This document shows, piece after piece, positions 24,518-34,142 of a DNA stretch of 34,142 nucleotides. Position 1 is the stretch's first letter, and each line of letters opens with the position of its first letter. Source of the stretch: Agromyces bauzanensis (GTDB lineage Bacteria; Actinomycetota; Actinomycetes; Actinomycetales; Microbacteriaceae); NCBI RefSeq assembly GCF_014645655.1, contig NZ_BMMD01000026.1, forward strand, positions 1 to 34,142, in the 5' to 3' direction. A program made the translations under genes and the position numbers. The notes beneath the pieces were generated by a model. The model searched no databases and was not told the DNA's origin. It worked only from the letters and a program-made list of their open reading frames with translations.

Positions 24518-25387
24518 CTAGCGAGCACGCGGGTGGGAAGCCGTGTACATCTCCCGGAGTGTATCGGCTGTGACCAGCGTGTAGATCTGGGTCGTCGCGA
24601 CCGACGAATGCCCGAGCAACTCCTGCACCACGCGCACGTCGGCACCCCCTTCGAGCAGGTGAGACGGATGCCCCGAGCCCGGCCCGCTCGGCCGCCCGAT
24701 GGATCACGTCCCACGCGGCCTGCCGCGACATCCGTCGACCGCGGAGGCCGAGGAAGAGCGCCGGCGTCGCGGTGCCTCGCGCCGACAGCGCCGGACGGGC
24801 GCGCACGAGGTATGCGTCGATCGCACGACGCGCATACGAGCCGAGCGGCACGATGCGCTGCTTGCCGCCCTTGCCGAACAGCCGCACCACCTCGTCGTCG
24901 ACGAGGTCGTCGACGTTCAAGGACACCGCCTCCGAGACGCGCGCGCCCGTGGCGTAGAGGAGTTCGAGCAGCGCCGTGTCGCGCAGCTCGTGCAGTTCCT
25001 CGCCGCCGACGGCCGCGAGGAGCGCCTCGACCTCCTCGACCGGAATGGCCTTCGGCAGGCGCATCGGCAGCTTCGGCGGGCGCAGTTCGCGCGAGACATC
25101 CGCTTCGATGACGCCCTCCTCGGCGAGGAATCGGTGCAGGCCGCGCACCGCCGAGAGCACTCGCGCGATCGACGAGGTCGCGAGCGCCGGGCGGCGTTCC
25201 GCGCCGAGGAACCGCACGAAGTCGGCGAGGTCCTGCTCCCGCACCGCACCGGGGCCGTCGAAGCCCCGGGCGGCGAGCCAGTCGGCGTAGAGGCCGAGGT
25301 CGCGACGGTACGAGGTGACGGTGTTGCGAGCGAGGCCGCGTTCCACCGTGAGGTGCCGCAGGTACCCCTCGACGGACGCGGTCGCGG

Positions 25388-25391
<4 letters not shown>
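24518..25391 (-). pseudogene. xerD: Tyrosine recombinase XerD with a deletion of the catalytic HxxRH box
   Basis: XerD pairs with XerC to resolve chromosome dimers at dif. The frame from ATG 25391 shows a normal core-binding domain (VEGYLRHLTVERGLARNTVT), TGARVSEAVSL with the first catalytic Arg and GKGGKQRIVPL with the Lys, up to GLGASVSP. It then loses the frame near 24660. The sequence resumes in another frame with [20 protein letters not shown] (third His) and TTQIYTLV (Tyr nucleophile), and stops at TAG 24518. The expected bridge, about HTLRHSFAT, is absent, a loss of about 32 nt. The visible reading frame instead runs on into parA. The ATG overlaps the NUDIX stop (ATGA). Confidence 0.85.
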
Positions 25392-27845
<2,454 letters not shown>

Positions 27846-27886
27846 TCAGGTCGACGCGGTTCCCGGGCGACGCCGTGCCGCCGTGG

Positions 27887-29599
27887 TCATGCCGCCCGCT
27901 CCGAGGCGATCTCCAGCAGCTCCCGCGCGTGTGCCAGGCCGCTCTCCGAGTCGGCGAGACCCGACAGGAGCCGCGCCATCTCGGCCTCTCGCTCGGCACC
28001 GCTGAGCTGACGCACGCTCGACGAGGTCACCTGCCCGTCGGTGCCCTTCACGACGCTCAGGTGGTTCGTCGCGAACGCCGCCACCTGGGCCAGGTGCGTG
28101 ACCACGATCACCTGCGACCGCTCGGCGAGACGGGCGAGACGCCGGCCGATCTCCATCGCCGCCGCGCCCCCGACCCCGGCGTCGACCTCGTCGAACACGA
28201 ACGTCGGCACCGGGTCGGTGCCGGCGATGACCACCTCGATCGCGAGCATGACCCGCGAGAGCTCACCGCCCGAAGCGCCGCGCGACACCGGCCGCGGTTC
28301 GGCGCCGGGGTGCGGCTGCAGCAGGATCGCGACCTGGTCGCGTCCGTGCGACGCGGGCTCGTGCCCGGCATCGACCGTCACGCTGAGCCGCGCGTCGGGC
28401 ATCGCGAGCGCCTCGAGCTCGGCGGTCACGGCGGCGGCGAGCCGATCGGCCGCCTCGGTGCGCAATTCCGTGAGTCTCGTCGCGAGCCGCTCGACGTCGT
28501 CGGCAAGTCGGGCGACGGATGCCTCGAGCAGCTCGATGCGCTCGTCGTCGCCGTCGAGCTCGACGAGCCGGAGACCACCCGAACGCCGGAACTCGAGCAC
28601 CTCGTCGAGGGAGCCCCCGTGCCGGCGGATCAGCGCCGTGAGGAGCGCCCGGCGCTCCTGCACGATCTCGAGCTCGCGCGCGCTGTCGGCGTCGAGGCCC
28701 GCGAGGTAGCCGGCGAGCTCGGTCGAGGCGTCCGCGAGCAGGAAGCCGGCGCTCTGCAGCGCCTCGGCGATGGGGGCGAGCGCCGCGTCGTGCTCGACGA
28801 CGTGCTCGAGGTGGCGGCGGGCGCTGTCGACGAGGGCGATGGCGTCGGGCGCGCCGTCGGTGAGGTCCTCGGCCGAGATGAGGGCACGAGCCTGGGCCGC
28901 GGCGAGGCGGAGGTCCTCGAGGTTGGAGAGGCGATCGGCGCGCTCCGCGAGCTCGGCGTCCTCGCCGGGCTGCGGATCGGCCGCCTCCACCTCGTCGAGC
29001 GCGTCGCGCAGCTCCGCGGCTTCGCGGACCCGTGCGTCGTGCGCGTCGCGGAGTCGTTCGAGCTCGGCGGCGTCGGTGCGCCACGCGCTGAAGCACTCGC
29101 GGTACTCGGCGAGGGCGGTCGCGAGTGGCGCGCCCGCGAACCGGTCGAGGGCGTCGCGTTGGGCGGCTGACGAACGGAGCCGCTGCTGGTCGGCCTGCCC
29201 GTGCACGACGACGAGCTCGTCGCCGAGGTCGCCGAGCACGCCGACGGGGGCGCTGCGGCCGCCGACGACGGCGCGACTCCGACCCTCCGCCGAAACCGAC
29301 CGGCCGAGCAGCAGCTCACCGTCGTCGATTTCGCCGCCGGTCTCGGCGACGCGCTCGGCGATGGGGCCGTCGTCGGGCACGAGCCAGCGCCCTTCGACCC
29401 AGGCCTGCTTGGCGCCCGCGCGCACCGCACCCGCGTCGGCACGTGCGCCGAGGAGAAGGCCGAGCGCGGTGACGACCATGGTCTTGCCCGCACCGGTCTC
29501 ACCCGTCACGGCGGTGAATCCCGAGCCGAGCGGAAGCGTGGCCTCGGCGATCACGCCGAGGTCGCGGATGCCGAGCTCCTCAATCAACGCAGCCCTCAC
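27887..29599 (-). CDS. recN: DNA repair protein RecN
   Basis: A 570-aa SMC-like ATPase that acts in double-strand break repair. It starts IEELGIRDLGVIAEATL and continues with Walker A GETGAGKT and the RecN strand GDELVVVHGQADQQRLRS. Two long coiled-coil arms (about 165-400) rich in Leu, Glu and Arg follow. The ABC signature is SGGELSRVMLAIE, Walker B is FVFDEVDAGVGG, and the tail contains VIVVTHLAQVAAFA. GTG 29599 is used; a TTG at 29587 (start LIEELG) with GAGGG before it is an alternative. It is 12 nt after nadK. With the LigD-like gene, the window carries two break-repair functions. Confidence 0.96.
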   Translation of the reverse strand: MRAALIEELGIRDLGVIAEATLPLGSGFTAVTGETGAGKTMVVTALGLLLGARADAGAVRAGAKQAWVEGRWLVPDDGPIAERVAETGGEIDDGELLLGRSVSAEGRSRAVVGGRSAPVGVLGDLGDELVVVHGQADQQRLRSSAAQRDALDRFAGAPLATALAEYRECFSAWRTDAAELERLRDAHDARVREAAELRDALDEVEAADPQPGEDAELAERADRLSNLEDLRLAAAQARALISAEDLTDGAPDAIALVDSARRHLEHVVEHDAALAPIAEALQSAGFLLADASTELAGYLAGLDADSARELEIVQERRALLTALIRRHGGSLDEVLEFRRSGGLRLVELDGDDERIELLEASVARLADDVERLATRLTELRTEAADRLAAAVTAELEALAMPDARLSVTVDAGHEPASHGRDQVAILLQPHPGAEPRPVSRGASGGELSRVMLAIEVVIAGTDPVPTFVFDEVDAGVGGAAAMEIGRRLARLAERSQVIVVTHLAQVAAFATNHLSVVKGTDGQVTSSSVRQLSGAEREAEMARLLSGLADSESGLAHARELLEIASERAA

Positions 29600-29611
29600 T
29601 CATCGCGGCCC

Positions 29612-30526
29612 TCATTCACGGCCCGCCGGCCCTCGCCAACCCGTGACGGGGAGTTGGAACTTGTTGACGAGGCGGTCGGTGAACGGCGCCTCATGCAGGC
29701 GCGCGAGGCGCACGGGCACCGGCGACCTGCGCACGATGACGCGCGCGCCCGGCGGTAGGTCGAACGTGCGGCGACCATCGCACCAGATTACGGCGGCCGC
29801 CTCGGTGCGCTGCAGGATCTCGACGGCGAGCGACGAGTCGGGACCCACCACCAGCGGGCGGGCGAACAGCGCGTGTGCGCTGAGCGGCACGAGCAGCAAC
29901 GCCTCGAGGCTCGGCCACACAACGGGACCGCCGGCCGAGAACGAGTACGCGGTCGAGCCGGTGGGCGTCGACATCACGATGCCGTCGCATCCGAACGACG
30001 AGAGCGGCCGCCGGTCGACCTCGACGACGACCTCCAGCATGCGCTCGCGTTCGGCCTTCTCGACGGTCGCCTCGTTGAGGGCCCAGCTCTCGTACACGAC
30101 CTCCTGGCCGACCTTCGCCCGCACCGAGAGCGTCATGCGTTCCTCGACCGTGTAGTCGCGGGCGAGCGCCCGGGCGACCGTGTAGCCGAGGTCGTCGCGC
30201 TCGCTCTCGGCCAGGAAGCCGACATGGCCGAGGTTCACCCCGAGGAGCGCGATGGGGTGGTCGCGCATGAGTTCGGCTGCGCGCAGGATGGTGCCGTCGC
30301 CGCCCAGGACGATCACGAGCTCGATGAGGTTCGGGTCGACGTCTTCGAAGCGCTTGACCTCGCCGTTGAGCTCGGGCACGTAGGCGCGCACCTCCTCCCA
30401 GTGCTCCGCGGCGATCACGGGAACTGCGCCCTCGGCGAGCAGTTGGGAGCACACCTCGCCCGTCGCCTCGAGGGCCGACTGTCTGCCGGGGTGGGAGACC
30501 ACGAGGAAGTGCCGTGCGTCGTTCAC
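29612..30526 (-). CDS. nadK: NAD kinase
   Basis: A 304-aa enzyme that phosphorylates NAD to NADP. The signature GGDGT lies in VIVLGGDGTILRAAEL, followed by LLGVNLGHVGFLAE, the substrate loop ALNEATVEKAERERML and DGIVMSTPTGSTAYSFSAGG, all invariant in the family. GTG 30526 overlaps the tlyA stop by 4 nt (GTGA) and removes a non-conserved upstream extension. The order tlyA-nadK-recN is a standard actinobacterial operon. Confidence 0.96.
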   Translation of the reverse strand: MNDARHFLVVSHPGRQSALEATGEVCSQLLAEGAVPVIAAEHWEEVRAYVPELNGEVKRFEDVDPNLIELVIVLGGDGTILRAAELMRDHPIALLGVNLGHVGFLAESERDDLGYTVARALARDYTVEERMTLSVRAKVGQEVVYESWALNEATVEKAERERMLEVVVEVDRRPLSSFGCDGIVMSTPTGSTAYSFSAGGPVVWPSLEALLLVPLSAHALFARPLVVGPDSSLAVEILQRTEAAAVIWCDGRRTFDLPPGARVIVRRSPVPVRLARLHEAPFTDRLVNKFQLPVTGWRGPAGRE

Positions 30527-31332
30527 GCGTACGTGCCTCCAGTCAGCTGCTCCACCCGACGCATCCATTCTGTCGGATTCACGCCGCGCGACGCGCTGAG
30601 ATGCACGAGGTATTCACGATTGCCGTGGCTGCCGGCGATTGGGGAGGACAGGACGCCCACCGTGCCGAGACCGACGTCGAAGGCCGCCCAGAGCACGTTC
30701 GACACCGCCTCGGTGCGTCGCGTCGCGTCGCGCGCGATGCCCTCGCGCACCCCGCCGCGACCGACCTCGAACTGCGGCTTCACGAGCAGCACGAAGTCGG
30801 CGTCGTCGGCCGCGGTCGCGCGCAGGGCGGGGAGCACCGTCACGAGCGAGATGAACGACAGGTCGGCGGTCACGAGGGAGGGCGCCTCCGCGACGCCCGT
30901 GAGCTCGGCCAGCCGGGCACGGTCGAGCGCCCGCACGTTGCAGCCCTCGACGAGCACGAGCCCCGGAGCCTCGGCGAGTTCGGGCGCGAGCTGGCCGTGG
31001 CCGACATCGACGGCGAGCACGGTTCGGGCGCCGCGCTCGAGGAGCACCTGGGTGAACCCGCCGGCGGACGCGCCGGCGTCGAGCACCACTCGCCCCGCCG
31101 GGTCGACGCCGAATCCGTCGAGCGCGGCGATGAGTTTGTGGGCTGCCCGGCTCACGTGGTGGTCGGATGCCGCCACCACGAGTTCGGCCGTCTCTGGCAC
31201 CTTCATGGCGGGCTTCACCGCCGGCCGCCCGTCGACCGTCACGACGCCCCCGGCGACGAGCGCGGCCGCGTGCGTCCGTGAACGCGCCAGGCCGCGCGCT
31301 GCGAGGGCGGCGTCGAGCCGCTGCTCGGGCAT
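30523..31332 (-). CDS. tlyA: TlyA-family rRNA 2'-O-methyltransferase/hemolysin homologue
   Basis: A 269-aa protein with an N-terminal S4 RNA-binding domain (QRLDAALAARGLARSRTHAA, GVVTVDGRPAVKP). A FtsJ-like SAM domain follows, with VSRAAHKL, VVLDAGASAGGFTQVLLERGA, AVDVGHGQL and LVKPQFEVGR. In mycobacteria TlyA methylates 16S and 23S rRNA and loss gives capreomycin resistance; the same role is inferred here. ATG 31332 lies 2 nt after the upstream stop; an in-frame TTG at 31338 is possible. Confidence 0.94.
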   Translation of the reverse strand: MPEQRLDAALAARGLARSRTHAAALVAGGVVTVDGRPAVKPAMKVPETAELVVAASDHHVSRAAHKLIAALDGFGVDPAGRVVLDAGASAGGFTQVLLERGARTVLAVDVGHGQLAPELAEAPGLVLVEGCNVRALDRARLAELTGVAEAPSLVTADLSFISLVTVLPALRATAADDADFVLLVKPQFEVGRGGVREGIARDATRRTEAVSNVLWAAFDVGLGTVGVLSSPIAGSHGNREYLVHLSASRGVNPTEWMRRVEQLTGGTYA

Positions 31333-31334
31333 CG

Positions 31335-31562
31335 TCAACTCACGCCACCCGAGGGGTCGGAGTGCTCGAGCTCGGCGCGCAGCCGGTCGGCCAGCTCCTG
31401 GTACCCCTGCGCCCGTTCCGCGAGCGGCCTCGTCTCGATGTCGCGGAGCTCGGCGACCGTGCCGTCGGGCGCCGCGTCGCGCTGGTCGCGACCGGCCGAC
31501 GCGACCGCGGCATCCGTCATGTCGAACGCATCGACCGCGGCAGGCTCGTCGTCAGTGCTCAC
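31335..31562 (-). CDS. Small conserved helical protein between the HAD phosphatase and tlyA
   Basis: A 75-aa acidic protein with a variable, Asp/Ala-rich first half and a helical second half: VAELRDIETRPLAERAQGYQ, then ELADRLRAELE. No signal peptide or known catalytic motif is seen. Short proteins with the same LAERAxGYxxLxDRLRxxLE pattern occupy this slot in related genomes (recalled). It starts at GTG and ends 2 nt before the tlyA ATG, so it is probably translated with it. Function unknown. Confidence 0.75.
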   Translation of the reverse strand: MSTDDEPAAVDAFDMTDAAVASAGRDQRDAAPDGTVAELRDIETRPLAERAQGYQELADRLRAELEHSDPSGGVS

Positions 31563-31617
31563 CAGACCACGCTACCCCGCTCCGCCCATCGTGCGGCGTC
31601 GCTCCGGCGGCACGCCG

Positions 31618-32652
31618 TCAGGAGTACAGCCTCGCCGGCACGTCGAGCGCGTGGATCGCCGTGCCCGACGACCAGATCGCGGCGCAGGCCGCACGCAGCA
31701 GGTCGAGCCCGCCGTCGCCGTCTGCGACGATCTCGACACGGTTGCCCAGGACGCGCACGCGCGCGGCGCCGACCCGGACCGCACCGCCGCGCACCGACTC
31801 GACGACCGGGTACGGCTCGTGCAGGCCGCGCAGGTCGCCGAGGATGAAATCGGGGCGACTGGTGGCGTCGGCGGCGAGCACCTGCTTGGCGCGATCGATG
31901 CCCGTGAGCACGAGGGCGCTCGACATGCCGGCACGGTTCGCGCCCAGGATGTCGGTGTCGAGCCGGTCGCCCACGACGAGCGGGTGCTGGGCGTCGAAGC
32001 GGCGTTTCGCCTCCTCGAAGATCGGCGTCTCGGGCTTGCCCGCCACGACCGGGAACCGGCCCACCGCGGTATGCACGGCGGACACGAGCGTGCCGTTGCC
32101 TGGCGCGATGCCCCGTGCGACCGGGATCGTCCAGTCCATGTTCGTGGCGATCCAGGGGATGCCCGGTGCCGCGGCATCCGGTCCCCCGTGCGCGTTCAGG
32201 GCGAACGACGCCTCGGCGAGCTCGCGCCAGCCCACCTCGGGTGCGAACCCCTGCACGACGGCCGCAGGCGAGTCATCCGCCGATCGCGTGACGCGGAAGC
32301 CGCACTTCTCGAGCTCGGCGACGATGCCCTCGCCACCGACGACGAAGACCAGGGCCCCGGGCTCGACCCGCTCCTCGAGCAGGCGCATGGCCGCTTGCGG
32401 CGACGTCACCACGTCGTCGGGCACCACGTCGAGACCGAGTTCGGCCAGGTGCCGGGCGACGGACGCGTCGTTCCGCGAGGCGTTGTTGGTGATGTACCCG
32501 ACCGGGTGCGATGTCTTCGTGCGATTGAGGCTCTCGACAGCGTGCGGGATCGCGCCATGGCCAGCGTAGACGACGCCGTCGAGGTCGGCGAACACCGCGT
32601 CGATGCCCTCGAGCGGCGTCAACGCCTCAGCCTGCGTGCGGAACAGTCCCAT
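31618..32652 (-). CDS. HAD-IIA family phosphatase (NagD/PGP-like)
   Basis: A 344-aa HAD-superfamily hydrolase. Motif I is FADLDGVVYAG with the nucleophile Asp, motif II is ITNNASR, the cap-linked Lys region is VVAGKPETPIFEEA, and motif IV is LVVGDRLDTDILGANRAGM. A C2-type cap lies between motifs II and III, as in NagD and phosphoglycolate phosphatases. The substrate cannot be told. An extra C-terminal domain of about 75 residues (GNRVEIVADGDGGLDLLRAA) is typical of actinobacterial members. The ATG lies inside the end of the TPR-like gene, overlapping it by 26 nt. Confidence 0.93.
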   Translation of the reverse strand: MGLFRTQAEALTPLEGIDAVFADLDGVVYAGHGAIPHAVESLNRTKTSHPVGYITNNASRNDASVARHLAELGLDVVPDDVVTSPQAAMRLLEERVEPGALVFVVGGEGIVAELEKCGFRVTRSADDSPAAVVQGFAPEVGWRELAEASFALNAHGGPDAAAPGIPWIATNMDWTIPVARGIAPGNGTLVSAVHTAVGRFPVVAGKPETPIFEEAKRRFDAQHPLVVGDRLDTDILGANRAGMSSALVLTGIDRAKQVLAADATSRPDFILGDLRGLHEPYPVVESVRGGAVRVGAARVRVLGNRVEIVADGDGGLDLLRAACAAIWSSGTAIHALDVPARLYS

Positions 32653-33904
32653 GGGGCGTGCTCTCTTCGGCCTCGTCGGTCGTGCCGTCGGACTCAAGCT
32701 CGAGCCGCTCGCCGTCGGCGAGCACTGCCGCGACGTCGTCCTCGAGCACCGCGCCCGGGTCGTGGATGACGTCGCTCTCGTCGGAGTCATCGGATTCCTC
32801 GGACGCCGTGTCCTGCGCGGCATCCGGCTCGTCGTCCTCCTCGAGCTCGACCTCGAAGATCTCCACGAGCTCCGACTCGGCAGGGGCCCCGAGCGCTGCC
32901 TCGGCACGATCGGCACGCGCGCGCCAGTCCGCCGCCTCCGCAGTGCGCTCCAGTTCCTCGAGCACCTCGGCGTACGCCGAGAACAGGGCGGGGCTGTACG
33001 AGAACGCCCGGTCGGGGTCGAGCTGCGGGATCTCGAGCTCGGCGAGGGCGAGCTCGGGCTGGCCCAGGTCGAGACGTGCGCCCGACATCGCGATGGCGAG
33101 ACCCACCTGCACGGCGGCCGGCAGCGTCGAGCGGTCGACCGAGCGGCCGACCTCGAGTGCACGATCCGGCCGCCCGACGCCGCGCTCGCTGTCGACCATG
33201 AGCGGCAGCTGATCGTTGCGCCCCGAGATGCGGCGGTAGGTGCGCAGCTCGCGCAGCGCGAGGGCGAAGTCATCGGTCGCGTACGCCGTGATGGCGAGCG
33301 TCTCGCGCACGACGGCGATGCGGCCCGCACGGCGCGCGGCGGACTGCGCGTGCCGATGCGCGAGTTCGGGATCGACGTCGAGGTAGACGGATGCCGCCAC
33401 GAGATGCCGCGCGACCCAGTCCGCGTTCTCCTTGCTCAATGTCTTGAGCTCGGCGCGGGCGCTCTTCTCGAGGTCGCGCGCCTCGATCGACTCGGGGATC
33501 TCGGGATCGTCGTGACGTGGCCGCACGGCGAGGTTCGGAGCGCCCGGCGTCTCGCGAGGCCGCTGCTCCTCGCGTCGGCCACCATGCGGCTCGGGCCGGC
33601 CGCCACGCCGGTCGTCACTGCGCGCACCGGAGTACGGGCGCTTCGCATCCCGGCCCCCGTATGCACGCTTCGCGTCCCGGTCCCCGTACGGGCGCTTCGC
33701 GTCCCGGTCCCCGTACGGGCGCTTCGCGTCCCGGTCCCCGTACGGGCGCTTCGCGTCCCTATCACCGTACGGGCGCTTCGCAGGGCGGGCTCCTGAGGAG
33801 GACTCAGCTCCGGCAGCTCCACGACCGCCCTGCGGTCGCTGGCGGGGTCGCTCACCACGGTTCGGCCGATCCCTGCCGTCTGATTCGTCCTTGGGGTCGC
33901 TCAC
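32627..33904 (-). CDS. TPR-like protein with an Arg-rich repeat N-terminus
   Basis: A 425-aa protein in three parts. Residues about 1-130 are disordered and very basic, with six tandem copies of a KRPYGDRDA-type unit followed by RSDDRRGGRPEPHGGRREE. The middle (about 150-335) is all helical with TPR-like packing: SVYLDVDPELAHRHAQSAAR, then ALRELRTYRRISG, then ALAELEIPQ, then EVLEELERTAEAADW. The C-terminus is strongly acidic, with DDSDESDVIHD. GTG 33904 is set by AGGA 6 nt upstream; a longer frame would run into the rRNA terminator. The basic repeats suggest RNA or ribosome contact, which is inference. Confidence 0.85.
   Translation of the reverse strand: MSDPKDESDGRDRPNRGERPRQRPQGGRGAAGAESSSGARPAKRPYGDRDAKRPYGDRDAKRPYGDRDAKRPYGDRDAKRAYGGRDAKRPYSGARSDDRRGGRPEPHGGRREEQRPRETPGAPNLAVRPRHDDPEIPESIEARDLEKSARAELKTLSKENADWVARHLVAASVYLDVDPELAHRHAQSAARRAGRIAVVRETLAITAYATDDFALALRELRTYRRISGRNDQLPLMVDSERGVGRPDRALEVGRSVDRSTLPAAVQVGLAIAMSGARLDLGQPELALAELEIPQLDPDRAFSYSPALFSAYAEVLEELERTAEAADWRARADRAEAALGAPAESELVEIFEVELEEDDEPDAAQDTASEESDDSDESDVIHDPGAVLEDDVAAVLADGERLELESDGTTDEAEESTPHGTVPHAG
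33632..33793. repeat. Six tandem 27-nt repeats inside the TPR-like gene
   Basis: Units begin at 33632, 33659, 33686, 33713, 33740 and 33767, each starting GTACGGGCGCTTCGC or a close variant. The copies at 33686 and 33713 are identical and the outer ones have diverged. Each unit encodes nine residues (KRPYGDRDA-like), so copy-number change keeps the frame. Confidence 0.92.
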
Positions 33905-33976
33905 GAATGTCCTGTCGTGTGTGGAGTCCTCATCGGACTCAACCGTACTGCGGCCGGCGATGCCTGACCCGTCAAC

Positions 33977-34027
33977 GAGAAATGGCCACCCGCCAGCGCT
34001 CGCGATCGAACGCAGTGGGTGGCCACT
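33977..34027 (-). terminator. rRNA operon terminator
   Basis: On the minus strand, just after the 5S gene, TGGCCACCC and GGGTGGCCA (34017-34025 and 33983-33991) form a 9-bp stem with a 25-nt loop, followed by TTTCTCGTT. Position and the T-rich tail fit a terminator of the rRNA operon ahead of the TPR-like gene. The rest of 33905-34037 shows nothing else clear. Confidence 0.65.
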
Positions 34028-34037
34028 CCTCAATGTC

Positions 34038-34142
34038 TGTCCGGCGGTGTCCTACTCTCCCACAGGGTCGCCCCTGCAGTACCATCGGCGCTGCGAGTCT
34101 TAGCTTCCGGGTTCGGAATGTGTCCGGGCGTTTCCCTCGCGC
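34038..34142 (-). rRNA. rrf: 5S rRNA, 5' end cut by the window edge
   Basis: The minus strand matches the conserved actinobacterial 5S core: GGGAAACGCCCGG, CATTCCGAACCCGGAAGCTAAG, GCGCCGATGGTACTGC and GTGGGAGAGTAGGACACCGCC (quoted in parts). The 3' end lies at about 34038. Roughly the first 12-15 nt are beyond the window. It would be the last gene of a 16S-23S-5S operon lying to the right. Confidence 0.95.

Noticed and set aside
29873..32569. 898-codon open frame on the plus strand
   Set aside because: It is antisense to nadK, tlyA, the small helical gene and the HAD phosphatase, all clearly coding; no family pattern.
33632..33793. CRISPR-like tandem repeats
   Set aside because: The 27-nt units are contiguous without spacers and lie in frame inside a coding gene.

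Overview
The window is high-GC DNA from an actinobacterium. The order of core genes on the right fits Microbacteriaceae or a close relative: a TPR-like protein, a HAD-IIA phosphatase, tlyA, nadK, recN, pyrG, a NUDIX hydrolase, xerD, parA, scpA, scpB, an RluB-type enzyme, tyrA, cmk and der. GTG starts, 4-nt gene overlaps and few T-tracted terminators fit this. The assignment rests on gene content and order, not on a search.

Region 1 (1-10246) is the right end of an integrated mobile element next to an intact tRNA-Pro(GGG) gene. Reading leftward from the tRNA 3' end come a small excisionase-like HTH protein, a tyrosine integrase, a non-coding block with several hairpins, a small lipoprotein gene, and a long MobF-type relaxase-helicase. 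Three inverted repeats directly upstream of the relaxase are an oriT candidate. No type IV secretion genes are visible, so it could be a mobilizable element or the end of a larger conjugative one. The cargo at 1-3859 looks like a defence island. It holds an MmeI-like DNA methyltransferase truncated before its target-recognition domain, a small HTH protein, and, divergently, a tight two-gene unit: a DUF4365-like putative nuclease and a 385-aa protein of unknown function. That pair is the best candidate here for an undescribed system.

Region 2 (10247-13171) is chromosomal but less stable. It holds tRNA-Pro, a block of imperfect 37-nt direct repeats, a two-TM membrane protein, a decayed or error-containing pair (a MarR-like regulator and a membrane protein), a possible remnant of another gene, and a GNAT acetyltransferase.

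Region 3 (13172-17470) is a minus-strand run with 4-nt and 8-nt overlaps. A GH65 glycosidase/phosphorylase is followed by a stand-alone LigD-type polymerase domain and a CHAD protein, apparently trailing der and a DUF167 gene.

Region 4 (17504-33904) is the conserved minus-strand housekeeping cluster. It covers ribosome assembly and rRNA/tRNA modification (der, RluB-like, tlyA), nucleotide metabolism (cmk, pyrG, nadK, NUDIX), tyrosine synthesis (tyrA), DNA repair (recN) and chromosome segregation (xerD, parA, scpA, scpB). Two oddities stand out. xerD has lost about 32 nt that encode the catalytic His-x-x-Arg-His box and shift the frame, and an 85-nt palindromic repeat lies in frame inside the 5' end of scpB. 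The window ends with a hairpin terminator and a partial 5S rRNA gene on the minus strand, so this cluster lies just downstream of an rRNA operon.
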